Assembly: GCA_002633025.1 (NCBI GenBank)
Contig: NMRB01002303.1
Location: 11,199 to 75,198, forward strand
Source: Notospermus geniculatus
Lineage: Eukaryota > Nemertea > Pilidiophora > Heteronemertea > Lineidae
Direction: 5' to 3'
DNA length: 64,000 nucleotides
Part shown: positions 1 through 10,580 of the stretch, piece by piece
How the letters are laid out: every line of letters begins with the position of its first letter
How positions within the stretch are numbered: position 1 is the first letter of the stretch
Made by a program: the position numbers and the translations under genes
Notes under the pieces: generated by a model
What the model was told of the DNA's origin: nothing
The model's input: only the letters and a program-made list of their open reading frames with translations
The model's database searches: none

Positions 1-1457
1 GCGTGCCAATTGAGACTGGCATTTTCGCCCGTTGCTTATCCGTGTAGAAGGGTATTGACTTCACACAATGTTTCATAAATACCGGGCAGGGCTTCTTGCA
101 TTGTGTCAGTTGGTTCACAAAAATTGAACTACGATGACCGACCGTAAACTGCCACGGCGTTGCACATGCGTGAATGTGCCCTGCACCTTCGCAGTGGCCT
201 CCTGGCGGCTGAGTCATTAGTAATGCTACGCTGTCCTGTCATCTATTGGTCATCGATAGAACTAAATCGTCCTTAAAATCGCTAATTACTAATTAACCAG
301 AGTAGGTAAGGGGCTGTAAAAAAGTTATGTTTGTTTTCGAATGCCAGCCTTCATGTCAGCGTTTACCGCTCGTCAATAGATGGTCTGGTTTGTTCTGTAG
401 CTCCACAGCTGGGATTTCTGTATAGTATAGTGGTATGAGATCATCAGTGGCGGTCTTTGCGGGCGACATTGGTACTAGTGGGGCTTCGCCCATACGTTTC
501 ACATTCGCCTCAATTCGACTAGATAATCTGTGAGAATCATTTTGACGCGATGTTTATTCAGGAACAATCAGAAATTCAGCGAGTTTGTCAGCGAATCGAG
601 AAATGTTTACAGCCGCCATTTTTGGGAATGACCAAGACGGGATAGAAGCTTCGCTGTGATTGGCTGAATTCGGCGGAGTGCAGTGCTCGGCGGATTCCAC
701 ACTAAAATGGCATGGATGTCGCCAGGGTCTGAACCAAGCGCGAGAAGTGGAGTCGGTTGTGAAGACCCTGGGTGCGAGGATGCTCATACCCTCGCTCAAT
801 CCACGGAGGGAGCATAGACGGAGGCGAAGTGACCGTACATGTAGGTCTTGACGTGTCAAGATGAGCAACCTACAATTGTTGAGTTCTACAACTTGCACAA
901 CCGAAGAATGGAGGAGGACACCGTTAGGGGGGAAATTCGATGCCAAAGTTCTCATCCCTCGTGAAGATCGAAGGCCCACATGCAGGCCTAGTTCTGCCAT
1001 CACAGAATTATCGAGGGCCTTGTTTCAATTCCCAGGGAAAATAACCACAATGGGAATGCTGCAACGTTCATCTGTAAAGGCCACAGGCCTAGTTTATGAC
1101 CATCACGCCTCCTGGCCCATATCACGAATCAAAAGCTGGCCCATATCACGAATCAAGCAAAAAAGAAAGCCATTGTTGACGGATATTTACAGTCCGCAAG
1201 CTATTTTGACATCAAAGGAAGATAGAGAAAGCTTGGATCTAACCGATCTAGCACCCAAGGGATGTTTTCCAAATGATAACTTTTTAGCAAAATAATAGTG
1301 ATTGATCCGTGACAATATAAAATACAAAGCTAAATGAGAACAAAGGGCTTCATCCGTGACATTTCAAGAATTCAGAACGTAATTGCATGATACATATTCC
1401 AAAAGGACAAAATATCTCTCAGGACGTGCACACATGATTGTAACACTTCTCCAAATC
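1..1457. other. Gene-free stretch, no recognised feature
   Basis: I see no convincing exon, RNA gene or long repeat here. Frames of up to about 150 codons occur on both strands but lack splice context or recognisable motifs. A 20-base direct repeat (tggcccatatcacgaatcaa) occurs twice, starting near 1113 and 1137. Confidence 0.5.
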
Positions 1458-1710
1458 CAGGGTTGGATCCGGGGGGGGGGGGCGTACGCCCCCTATTTTT
1501 GGCAGAGCAATAATTTTTAGCAAGAAAAATTTAATCACATAAAAATTCGAGTATTTTGCTCTCAGATGCCAGGAAAATGCGTCTAAAAGCACTTAAATTG
1601 TCAAATTTTTCTGGGGAGGGCCCAGACCCCCCGTTTGGGCATCGCGCTCGCAGTGCTCAGCACCTCCGTCGAACTACGCCCCCTTTCTGTCAACCCTGGA
1701 TCCGGCCCTG
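1458..1710. mobile_element. hAT-like non-autonomous element (CAGGG ends)
   Basis: The ends are inverted (CAGGGTTGGATCC on the left, GGATCCGGCCCTG on the right), and a G-run sits just inside the left end. The interior has the same landmarks as the element at 20229-20590: a GATGCCAGGAAA-type segment and a CTGGGGAGGGCCCAGACC segment. The flanks aaatc/aaata are a possible imperfect 5 bp target duplication. Assignment to hAT rests on the CAGGG-type ends. Confidence 0.55.
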
Positions 1711-1895
1711 AAATACATTGGAGTAAGTACATGTAGTCTCCTGACTAAGATGGAGAGAGAGAGAACATGGAAGACGAATTCATCAACATTTTTGACACAC
1801 GATTCAGAATTTACGAAGTCTTTGTAGAAGCCGTCAATGAGTAATGTACATGTAGTTAGAATACTGCCATCGCATATCCCGCTGTCACAATAATA

Positions 1896-2044
1896 GGAAG
1901 ATTTAGAAATCAAACGATAAACGTTATCGATAACGACAACGTTATTTTTGTACCGAAAATGCAATGTAAAATTTGGTGAATGTGTAGTATGAAAAATAAC
2001 GTTGTCGTAAAGTTTACGTTTATCGTTTGATTTCTAAACCTCCC
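1896..2044. mobile_element. Palindromic MITE, family GGGAGGTTT-1
   Basis: A 149 bp near-perfect inverted repeat. The outer motif is GG(G/A)AG(G/A)TTTAGAAATCAAACG and the arms carry repeated AACGTTATCG/AACGTTTACG words. It is flanked by TA on both sides (1894-1895, 2045-2046), as expected for Tc1/mariner-type target duplication. Full-length relatives lie at 32529, 39756 and 56139, and an internally deleted one at 19625. Confidence 0.85.
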
Positions 2045-2046
2045 TA

Positions 2047-2816
2047 ATTTGTACAGTGCAATGTACGTAAACCATTCCGGAACGTTTTAGATGTTGACTG
2101 TTCGACGGCAAGCGGCCGACTGATGGCAGCGCCCCCACTGACGGGGAAGTCTATCAGGTGAACTGAACAAGGCGGCGACCCAGAGCTTGCTTTAATCTCC
2201 AGAACCGCGGAATGACTGATGACTGATGCTCATTTATCAACCTCCAACATGAAAGCCTCCAATGAATTCCAATCTTGGTTAAAAATGTTAAATATTTCAA
2301 CGTGTTTTTCTTCTTTTTTCATCCTATTAGTCGAATAGAATCGATCGTGAACATTTCTCTTCGCTTTCCGATTGATATGAATAATTTAAAGATGCATCCG
2401 TCACAGTGGCTGAATCTCTCAGGATTTATAGCGTGTTTCAGGCGGGAAAGGTAATTAAAAGCTTCAACTGAAGAAGCATTGTATTGTTTCCAATGTCATC
2501 TTCTACATTTTAATTTCCTTTGTCGGCTTCCACATGGAATACAACACGAGAAGCGGAATGTGATCTCGCAGCTAATTCTCGTGTTGACGAGCATCCTGTT
2601 CAAGTACATTTGAAAGACTGAACAAACCTTCCTTTTCAACGCTGTGACGTAATACATGTAGTTACAGCATCGGACCAAAAATAGATAAGAGAGGATATCT
2701 ATTTTTGATCGGACTCATGATGGAGCGCCGGTGGGTTCGATTCCCGCCGTACTCGCCACATTGAGTTCTCAGCTGTTCTGAAGGGATCGAGTGAGCACTG
2801 AAAGAGTTGCTCCTTG
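2047..2816. other. Gene-free stretch with a tRNA-like B box
   Basis: No gene is seen. A Pol III B-box match (GGTTCGATTCC, about 2734-2744) lies in a short tRNA-like 3' half ending near 2758. This is probably a SINE remnant, because no matching 5' half or A box is evident. Confidence 0.35.
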
Positions 2817-3089
2817 AAGGTACCCACAGGTCGACATCGCGTCTTGAAGCAACTCGACGGATCCGTCGCAGATCAAAAAACCACCACGTGAAGGTCGACA
2901 TTTCAGCGATTGAGAGGAACTCGGAGCAACTGGCAGTTATACCTCGAACAGCACGCTCATGATGCATCCGGCAGTTGCTCGGAGACGCAAGCGCGCTCAG
3001 ACTGATCAGTCACTCCGAGTTGCTTCCATCGCCGGAAAGCTAGTTGCCGCGAGTTGCTTCAGGACGCAATGTCGACCTGTGGGCACCTT
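2817..3089. mobile_element. Fold-back element, family AAGGTGCCCACAGG
   Basis: The arms are inverted over about 40 bp: AAGGTACCCACAGGTCGACA on the left and the complement of TGTCGACCTGTGGGCACCTT on the right. The interior has scattered GGTCGACA and TTGCTCGGAGACGC words. Other copies are at 8126-8393 (unit A) and 14673-15031 (unit B). Confidence 0.8.
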
Positions 3090-3510
3090 GAGTTCCCCAG
3101 AAAGGTTTCTGGAGATTGCGCTAACGATGTGAAGCGATTTGGGGCTGTACAGTGAAAACCCCCGGAAAGCCTCATTTTCTAGACACCGACGCCAGGCTTC
3201 TGGATAAAATGAAACATCCGTAGATCTACCCTCAGCGGTTGTGGATTGTTACGAGGGGGTTTCTTTATTCCTCTCATCTACCCACTTTTCTTCGACCATG
3301 GCTAAGACTCATTGCTGCCCATCGGAGAATGATCCTTGGACCACTCTTAAGGGGCAAGAAACATGAATAACCCAACTGCACCTCATTGTGGCTGCAGAGG
3401 CAGTGGAGTACAGTTCGATCCATCTCTCAGAATATCAGAGGGTCTTAGCGCTCGCTTACTTCGTCACCTGTACCTCAGGATGGTTTCATCACTCTGCCGG
3501 CTCGAGTTAT

Positions 3511-3631
3511 TGGCTAGTATTCATAAAAGCTAGCAAATGCTTTTACTTCAGATTTGCACAGCAATGTCCAATGTAAATGTACTAAAAAAATTAAAGTAAA
3601 AGCATTCGCTATCTTTTATGAATTTCAGCCA
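3511..3631. mobile_element. Palindromic MITE, ATTCATAAAAG family
   Basis: About 120 bp with inverted arms: GGCTAGTATTCATAAAAGCT on the left and the complement of AAGCATTCGCTATCTTTTAT on the right. Both arms hold GCTTTTACTT. It is also present in unit B (10348-10469), so it predates the duplication. The arms resemble those of the unit A-specific element at 4054-4173. Confidence 0.7.
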
Positions 3632-3746
3632 TTGGCTGTTCGCTTTCTTGGTAGGAAAAGTTACGAATTAAGGCACATCCTCTCGGTGTGTGGGTTCTGC
3701 AGATGAGTCTTCTCGGATATTTGTGAAAAAGGCGTCAACGACCAGC

Positions 3747-4008
3747 AAGGGAGTAAGAAATAAAAGTGGAAAATAAGAAGTGGGAAATTTTGGAATTTTG
3801 TGGGAATTTGTCAGTTTATCAAAATAATAGGCAGAAATTTTTTCCCCATTTTGAGAAATTTTCTTAAAATGACATGACTTTTTGTCTGATTTTTTGGGCG
3901 ATATTTCTCAAAATGGGAATTTTTTTTCCAATTTGAGAAATTAAAAAATACGAGCAAAATTCCAAAATTTCCCACTTCTTATTTTCCACTTTTATTTCTT
4001 ACTCCCTT
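3747..4008. mobile_element. Fold-back MITE, AAGGGAGTAAGAAATAAAAG ends
   Basis: A 262 bp element with nearly perfect terminal inverted repeats of about 45 bp. The interior repeats the words CCAAAATTTCCCA and TTTGAGAAATT on both strands. The same element is at 10581-10846 in unit B. Confidence 0.85.
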
Positions 4009-4053
4009 CAGCGGATCCACTTGTTGGAGTAGACGATACGTCAATGTATCTCA

Positions 4054-4173
4054 AGGGTCATATGAATAAAGACTAGTAAATACTTTTACTTGAAGTTTTG
4101 CAATACAAATGCACTATGCAATGCTGTACAAATCTGAAGTAAAAGCATTTGCTAGTGTTTATTCATATGACCT
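4054..4173. mobile_element. MITE present only in unit A
   Basis: A 120 bp palindrome with ends AGGGTCATATGAATAAA and TTTATTCATATGACCT. At the equivalent site in unit B (about 10889) the sequence runs straight through (aatgtatctcgatatcttg). It therefore inserted in A after the duplication, or was cleanly lost from B. Confidence 0.8.
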
Positions 4174-4610
4174 ATTATCTTGAAATATCTTGCATTTGTG
4201 TCTTGATGTCTTGAGAACTATTGAATGATGGCAACATTGTGAAACATCAAAAATTCAGCGCTTATGATTTTATTGGTATCATTCTTAATTCGCCCATCAC
4301 ACTCTATTGTTAGTCTATAATTATTTCGCCCGATAATCTAGCAAATTAGATGAATCGATTGAATACTCAAACCATGCAGAATTTAAACACACGATGCAGT
4401 TGTATTGGTTTTATTTGATACCGAAGGCAACGAACTGGGAATTATGCTCATCGTATTGAGGAAAGGAGAATACAGTACAAAAGAGTCATTGGTGCTTTAA
4501 ACTGGCACATCAGTCCCCACAGCAACTATCAATTAATCATCTAATCAATCATTTGGAATGAATTCTAAGAACCGGGGAATAGTATGTCGTGTCCAAAAGG
4601 CTTACAGTAA

Positions 4611-5018
4611 GAATTTTTCCTCTTCAAATATTGAATCGAGAATTTGTCCTCTTGAAATATTGAATCGAGAATTTTTCCTCTTCAAATATTGAATCGAGAG
4701 TCTTTCCTCTTCAAATATTGAATCGAGAATTTTTCCTCTTCAAATATTGATTCGAGAACTTTTCCTCTTCAAATATTGAATCGAGAATTTTTCCTCTTCA
4801 AATATTGAATCGAGAATTTTTCCTCTTCAAATATTGAATCGAGAATTTTTCCTTTTCAAATATTGAATCGAGAATTTTTCCTTTTCAAATATTGAATCGA
4901 GAATTTTTCCTTTTCAAATATTGAATCGAGAATTTTTCCTTTTCAAATATTGAATCGAGAATTTTTCCTCTTCAAATATTGAATCGAGAATTTTTCCTTT
5001 TCAAATATTGAATCGAGA
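4611..5018. repeat. 29 bp satellite, about 14 copies
   Basis: Tandem repeat with unit gaatttttcctcttcaaat followed by attgaatcga, period 29 bp. Variants include cctttt for cctctt. It sits next to a SINE. Unit B has the same array with only about 7 copies (11334-11538). Confidence 0.9.
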
Positions 5019-5204
5019 GCTGAACGCCAAATACGGCATTATGCTCTATACAGACTGCATTAGGCGAAAGTAATGCAGCAGGAGAAAACCGGAGTGCCCG
5101 GATAACACCTGAACAGTCGGAGAGAGTCGCCGTGTCTATCACGTGAGCTGGGATCGAACCCGCAGTGTCAGAGGCGACGGGCGCTGGTGATGTTTGCGCC
5201 ACTA
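5019..5204 (-). mobile_element. tRNA-derived SINE with V-SINE-like core, 5'-truncated
   Basis: On the minus strand there is a B box (GGTTCGATCCC, near 5151-5161) preceded by tRNA-like sequence (GTGGCGCAAACATCACC). A core follows that reads CCGGGCACTCCGGTTTTCTC. That core resembles the conserved central domain of V-SINEs (family knowledge). The tRNA-related head is interrupted by the MITE at 5205. Confidence 0.6.
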
Positions 5205-5611
5205 GAGAGGTTGCGCAGCTTTCCGACTCCGACTTCGGCTTCAACACTACCAGAATGAATTGCAGTCCGCTGTAGACATCCTTGATAAAAACGATTTGAT
5301 AGACGTTTGCAAATCGTAAAATGCCATACCTTTGTGGCAGAATAATTTTGACTCGTAATCGGAAGTGCACGTAAATCGCAAATATTATACATGTAGTCGT
5401 GTTTCAAGTCATAACCACAAGGATTACGACTTCAATATTCATTATTTATCCGCACTTCCGATTTATAAGGCCAAATTTTTCTGCCTTCAGTTTATGGTGT
5501 TTGACGAATTGAAAACTTCTATCAATAAATCGTTTTTATCAAGGATGTCCATAGCGGACTGCAATTCATTCTCGTAGTTGAAGTCGGAGTCGGGCTGCTG
5601 CGCAACCTCTC
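5205..5611. mobile_element. Fold-back MITE, GAGAGGTTGCGCAGC family, copy in unit A
   Basis: A 407 bp element. The left arm GAGAGGTTGCGCAGCTTTCC and a right arm ending GCTGCGCAACCTCTC are inverted over more than 100 bp, with GACTCCGACTTC, CAGTCCGCT and CATCCTTGATAAAAACG in both arms. It is inserted in the SINE to its left. The other copies are 11727-12135 and 30583-30988. Confidence 0.85.
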
Positions 5612-6030
5612 GACTAGTTCGTTGCTTACCAGTCCAGTGTTGTTGGCTGTTTCGACTCCGTCACACTTTACCCAAGTAATGTCCGGCGTATAAGCATCAC
5701 GATGGCCGCTGAGATAGGCACACATCCCAGTTATTTACCAAACCGATGTGATCAAGTCGTCTCAATGTTGATGGCTTTGGGGAAGGATCTCCTTCAGACT
5801 GATCGATAACTTGTTCATTTCTCTCTTGTCGATTCCCAAAGGAGAGAAAACAAGAGGCGAGACCGCAGTTTGTTCCAATAGAAGATGAATTAGTGTATTA
5901 GCCGTTTGAATAGATATGATGTCAGGCGTGTTCGCTACTGCTTGCCGGTTTGGTTTGTCTGCCGAGTGTCTGGGATGACTGGGGTAGCGTCTTTGCTGGC
6001 TGGGATTTGTCTGCGATGTCGCAAAGATAA

Positions 6031-6439
6031 GGCCACTGCAACTATTAATTCTGTTTAGCGGGCGAAACTTTCAAAAATCAGTTGTAGGTGCGAGGAATAA
6101 AAATAAAAATAATTGTTGGCCAAGATATATTTTTTTCTTCAGAGCATGTTTTAATTGTAATGAATTGTAGAAAAATTGAAATGAATTGTAGGAGGGAAAA
6201 ATAAAAATAAAGTCAATAAACAAACATGCATGCAATATTCAAAGAAAAATGATGTATTTGAGCTTGGAACATAAGTTTGTCTGATATTAATTTATTTTTT
6301 CTGGTCTCCACTCTGCCTTTGGTATTTCGGAGGGGAATTTGAAAATAAAAAATATGAAAAATCCATTTTTATTTTTATTCCAAAAATGGCAAATACAATG
6401 TCGGCTCGCCCGCTAAACAAATAAAAAATTGCAGTGGCC
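6031..6439. mobile_element. Fold-back MITE, GGCCACTGCAA family, unit A
   Basis: 409 bp with inverted ends (GGCCACTGCAA ... TTGCAGTGGCC). A second inner pair reads GTTTAGCGGGCGA / TCGCCCGCTAAAC, and the arms hold A-rich AATAAAAATAAAAAT words. Also present in unit B (12552-12961). Confidence 0.75.
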
Positions 6440-6739
6440 TAAGCGACGTATCCAAGGGCGTAAAAGTGTTGCAAACAACAAGAAAAGTAAATAGGGCCTA
6501 GTTACCGTACATTTGCCTAGGCACTTTGATTGTGTCTTATATTCGTCATTTGGCGACACTTTCATGATACTGCAAATAAAGATGGTGACAAAATGCCAAC
6601 ATTTGTGCACATAGATCCATCTTTTGTATAGAGCCACGCCTAAACCCTCGAGCATAGGCCTACTCAAAAAATGCCATAAAAATCTGGTCCTTTGCCCGTG
6701 TGGGCATAACACCGAAAAAACGCCGACGGATGCCTACTT

Positions 6740-7170
6740 TAGTGGTTATTGATAAAGAATTTTGTTGCAGCTACATGTAGCTCGACAGTTTGTAGGAGGA
6801 GAGATCCCGAATCGTCCCGCTTAAAGACAATGTATCGCGGGTATTTTCGCGGGCCACGAAAATCATACATTTTGTTTGTTTGTGTCCAATCTTTTTTTGT
6901 CTTATGAGTAATTTGTTTGTGGCATACCCCTCTAGAAATTCTTTTGATAAATTCTTTGAATGGCATTCTTAAGAAGGGCTTGAATACACTACACAAAGTT
7001 GTTTTATAAGAAGGAGTACCAAAAAACTTTGTGTAGTGTCGTTCTTTTGATACCGAAAGTATTCAATTTGGTGGGTTGCCATGTCCCAAAAGTCCAAAAT
7101 GAAAACATCCATGTTTACAAACATTGAATGTAAACAATGAAGTCATGATAGATTATCTTTAAAGGTTACT
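6740..7170. repeat. Dispersed repeat with nested hairpin insertion (unit A)
   Basis: The segment containing GTATTTTCGCGGGCCACGAA, TGTTTGTGTCCAATC and GATACCGAAAGTATTCAATT recurs at 13260-13690 and 46841-47210. Here a ~90 bp hairpin with arms ACACTACACAAAGTT (about 6955-7045) interrupts it. The hairpin is bounded by a repeated ttcttttgata that looks like an 11 bp target duplication. The 46841 copy lacks this hairpin. Confidence 0.65.
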
Positions 7171-8125
7171 TACTGTCGACATTCGTTTAAACCAAATTCC
7201 ACCTCTTTTCAAGACTTCGTATGATATTTACAGGTATTTACTGCGTGTGATTTTTCAAACTTTGTGGAACTGACGGGAGACGCCACAATATTTGATGAAA
7301 GGCATACTCGTAGAAAGAACTAACGCTTAAATGGTGTCGTTCCATTGTGGGAAGGTGTCTTTGTCAGCGGAGGTCGGGGTATGGAAGTCTGGGTGTGTTT
7401 TTGGGAGCCACTCCTTCCGGCAGTTTAGATAGACGCAAATGTCAAGATATAAAAGTCCTTTGAACACTGAAGCATCGTTCGCTCTTTCGATGTTCATAAA
7501 GGCCATGGTGTAGGCAGAGCGGCAGGAATGTTGTTGACGTAAGCTGTACCTCTGGGATAGTCCCATCCTATTGGTGAACTCCCACGGCCCATCCGCCAAA
7601 AGGATGGAAGTTAACGTGAAACTCATCGGTCAATTGACACTTTTCCAATTTTTCAAAAAAGGAGAAATATTTAAACCAACAAATGGCAATCTTACCAATT
7701 GTGAGGTTGTCAAAAGACTCCCCAAATAAAATCTGGGATGAAACCCATTCAACCCTATTGTCCAGCAGACGTATGTTGTTATTCTGCGGCAGGTGTAACA
7801 TCTGTGAGTGTTTCTGTAGCTCAGTGTTCCCCAACAATAGACGCAGCCTAGAATGGTTATTGTTGGGTTAGTTGCCGCTTCCGTCAGGAGGGAAACAATA
7901 AGAAAAACACAGAAATACGGGGAACACTGATCGGCGTTACACCTGCGTGATGCACAGCAACATGCACTGCATGTCGAACTGATTGACCAATCTCGGCGAA
8001 GAATCAGCGGAGAACGCTGTACATGTATATGAGTTAGGCCCACGACAGGGTTTCACCTTGTCCGAGTAGGCTTTTGGAAGAATCCTCGCTAAACGTTGTC
8101 GCACGCCTAACCGGGCCACTGCGAA

Positions 8126-8393
8126 AAGGTGCCTACAGGTCGACATTGCGTCTTGAAGCAACTCGACGGATCCGTCGCAAATCAAAAAACCACCACGCGC
8201 AGGTCGACATTTCAGCGATTGAGAGGAACTCAGAGCAACTGGCAGTTACCTCGAACAACACGCTCAACGAGCGGATCCGGCAGTTTGTTGCTCGGAGACG
8301 CAAGCGCGCTCAGGTCGACAAAATCGGCAACTGATCAGTCCATCGCCGGAAAGCTAGTTGCCGCGAGCTGCAATGTCGACCTGTGGGCACCTT
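8126..8393. mobile_element. Fold-back element, family AAGGTGCCCACAGG, unit A copy
   Basis: Ends AAGGTGCCTACAGGTCGACA and TGTCGACCTGTGGGCACCTT; 268 bp. It is uninterrupted here, whereas the equivalent in unit B has other DNA at its left edge and a further ~76 bp insertion inside. Confidence 0.8.
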
Positions 8394-8608
8394 AAGATGA
8401 CGGATGACAAAATTCAGAAAGACACAGTCTGATAATTTTACTGATTTCACCGTTTTCCTTTTTCGCTCTTTCAATCTTTCTATCTAATCCGTCATAATCA
8501 TTGTGCTAGTTGAAATATGCCAATGGCTAAACGACTGAAACAAATTTATATAAATGGTTTTATTCATCTCGTTATTGACGATGCCAATGAAATATTTATA
8601 TTGCTTTT

Positions 8609-8782
8609 ATGACCTTCAGCTGTTTTTGCAATCTATATGTGGCAACCGTCGAGATCTCGGAGTCGGATACATTCGCGAATTTCCCCGGTGACCCATTAAC
8701 GAATCTGATTGACGATATCCTGAACCACCGGGGTCTACGCAGTAGGGACCGTATGGCCGGCGTCTCTCTCTGGATGGATTGA
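8609..8782 (+). CDS. Possible small ORF or terminal exon, unit A
   Basis: A 57-codon frame runs from ATG at 8609 to TGA at 8780-8782. A splice-acceptor-like tgaccttcag ends at 8619, so the real exon could start at 8620. The residues around ESDTFANFPGDPLTNLIDDI and NHRGLRSRDRMAGVSLWMD look protein-like, but I recognise no family. The unit B copy (15240-15413) keeps the frame with two amino-acid changes (C to S, A to G). The opposite strand is also open over this stretch, so it may be chance. Confidence 0.2.
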   Translation: MTFSCFCNLYVATVEISESDTFANFPGDPLTNLIDDILNHRGLRSRDRMAGVSLWMD

Positions 8783-8914
8783 CGAGGAAACTTAATGCTT
8801 TCTAGTTTGAAAGCTGAAGGGCCGCAGTCAGTGCTGTTCCAAGTTGTTGGAATAGTGGGCACTCTGCTGTTTCAAGTCTCTGTCAGAAAGACTCAGGCAT
8901 TTAAAAAATAATCA

Positions 8915-9060
8915 AAGGAGCACGGTATTCGACCTCAAAGGCGTTATTTGACTGCCGACGTAGAGGGAGCCACCTAGCGGCAGTAAGACGAACTACAAAA
9001 ATGCATTACAAAACTACGTAGTAAATCGGGTCAATTCGCCGACAAATATTTCAATTCGCC
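8915..9060. mobile_element. Truncated MITE, AAGGAGCACGG family
   Basis: It begins AAGGAGCACGGTATT and matches the intact element at 43940-44148 through the GGAGCCACCTAGCGGCAGTA segment and beyond. The right terminal repeat is missing. It starts just where homology between units A and B ends. Confidence 0.6.
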
Positions 9061-9227
9061 GAATCCGGAACCTCAGTGGTGACAGCGTGGGCATTGAATG
9101 ATTTGAAATACATTTATTCTGCGGGTCATCAAAAAGTAAACACGGTTCTGGAATTACCATGACAGTAATTGGCAAAAAGTGATGAGGAAAAAAAATGAAA
9201 AGAAAAAAGAACAGAAAAATGTCACTC

Positions 9228-9312
9228 TCCTTCGAGCCGGATTCGAACCAGCGACCTAAGGATTACTTTAAACCTCTACAGTCCTCCGCTCTACCAACTG
9301 AGCTATCGAAGG
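9228..9312 (-). tRNA. tRNA-Tyr (GUA), intron 12 nt
   Basis: On the minus strand the gene reads CCTTCGATAGCTCAGTTGG at its 5' end, then AGCGGAGGACTGTAG, a 12 nt intron (9264-9275), then ATCCTTAGGTCGCTGGTTCG and AATCCGGCTCGAAGG, with discriminator A. Without the intron it is 73 nt. The anticodon GTA, with an intron after position 37, is the usual animal tRNA-Tyr arrangement. A and B boxes are intact. T-runs downstream (A-runs on the plus strand, 9187-9217) can end Pol III transcription. First of ten copies. Confidence 0.95.
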
Positions 9313-9534
9313 CGCACGCTAAATCCGGCGACAAAGCATTACCAGTGCTTCAATTGTCTGTCACCGGACACCGGAACCGCAGCGGTGACAGCGTGGGCAT
9401 AGAATGAATTGAAATACTCTGCGGGTCATCAAAAAGTACACTCGGTTTTGGAGTTACCATGACAGTAACAGGAGAATACGACAAAAAAGGGATGAGAAAA
9501 AACGAAAAGAAAAAAAAAACAGAAAAATGTTACC

Positions 9535-9620
9535 TCCTTCGAGCCGGATTCGAACCAGCGACCTAAGGATTACTTCTTCACCTCTACAGTCCTCCGCTCT
9601 ACCAACTGAGCTATCGAAGG
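9535..9620 (-). tRNA. tRNA-Tyr (GUA), intron 13 nt
   Basis: Same mature sequence as the neighbouring copy, with a 13 nt intron at 9571-9583. The acceptor stem, GTTCGAATCC T-arm and discriminator A are all intact. It lies 307 bp from the previous gene in the same orientation, with related spacer DNA. Confidence 0.95.
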
Positions 9621-9995
9621 CGCACGCTATATCCGGCGACAAAGCATTACCAGTGCTTCAATTGTCTGCCATCGTAGGCCAACTCAAAGGGGACAATTGC
9701 TTGTAATTAATTGGCATTTAGGGCCAAATTCATTTGAACTGAGTACGTATGTTCCAGGACGTATAAGTATGTTAACAAGTGAAGGATGTTCAGGGGGGTC
9801 AGTTCGCCTCCATCAACCACACTCGAGTGAACGCCAGCCCCGTTTATGGGAAAAACAACTGGACACTGCAACCCCAGTCATCAAAAAGTAAACACGGTTC
9901 TGGAATTACCATGACTATTGACAGTAGGCGATCAAGACAAAAAGGGATGAGAAAAAATTTACCGGTAAAAGAAAAAAAACAGAAAAAAATTTGCC

Positions 9996-10081
9996 TCCTT
10001 CGAGCCGGATTCGAACCAGCGACCTAAGGATTACTTCTACACCTCTACAGTCCTCCGCTCTACCAACTGAGCTATCGAAGT
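9996..10081 (-). tRNA. tRNA-Tyr (GUA), first base altered at duplication joint
   Basis: Intron 13 nt at 10032-10044; the rest matches the family. The 5'-most base is wrong: on the plus strand cgaag is followed by t instead of g, so position 1 is A instead of C and cannot pair with G72. The next base starts a 15-base G-run that opens duplication unit B. The junction therefore falls exactly at the 5' end of the gene and removes its native upstream flank. It may be less functional. Confidence 0.9.
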
Positions 10082-10347
10082 GGGGGGGGGGGGGGGTTCT
10101 TTATTCCTCTCATCTACCCACTTTTCTTCGACCATGGCTAAGACTCACTGCTGCCCATCGGAGAATGATCCTTAGACCACTCTTAAGGGGCAAGAAACAT
10201 GAATAACCCATTAACTGCACCTCATTGTGGCTGCAGAGGCAGTGGAGTACAGTTCGATCCATCTCTCAGAATATCAGAGGTTTAGCGCTCGCTTACTTCG
10301 TCACCTGTACCTCAGGATGGTTTCATCACTCTGCTGGCTCGAGTTAT

Positions 10348-10469
10348 TGGCTAGTATTCATAAAAGCTAGCAAATGCTTTTACTTCAGATTTGCACAGCA
10401 ATGTCCAATGTAAATGTACTAAAAAAAATTAAAGTAAAAGCATTCGCTATCTTTTATGAATTTCAGCTA
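10348..10469. mobile_element. Palindromic MITE, ATTCATAAAAG family, unit B
   Basis: Counterpart of 3511-3631, with the same arms and only a few base differences. Confidence 0.7.
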
Positions 10470-10580
10470 TTGGCTGTTCGCTTTCTTGGTAGGAAAAGTT
10501 ACGAAGGCACATTCTCCGGGTGTGTGGGTTCTGCAGATGAGTTTTCTCGGATATTTGTGAAAAAGGCGTCAACGACCAGC

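Larger units (their letters stand above)
3255..8902. repeat. Tandem duplication unit A (5.6 kb)
   Basis: This segment is collinear with 10082-15540 at high identity over almost its full length. Both begin in a G-run followed by ttctttattcctctcatcta and end after tcagaaagactcaggcat. The copies differ by whole insertions: A alone carries the MITE at 4054-4173 and has 14 rather than 7 copies of the 29 bp satellite; B alone carries the insertion at 14482-14674. The unit is mostly non-coding and packed with fold-back elements. Confidence 0.9.

Noticed and set aside
554-1003. 149-codon minus-strand frame
   Set aside because: No motif, no splice context, overlapped by open frames on the other strand; consistent with chance in GC-moderate DNA.
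2733-2758. Isolated tRNA-like B box and 3' half
   Set aside because: No A box or acceptor stem partner; more likely a SINE remnant than a tRNA gene.
3388-3576. 62-codon frame conserved in unit B (10225-10413)
   Set aside because: It ends inside a palindromic MITE, and conservation only reflects the young duplication.
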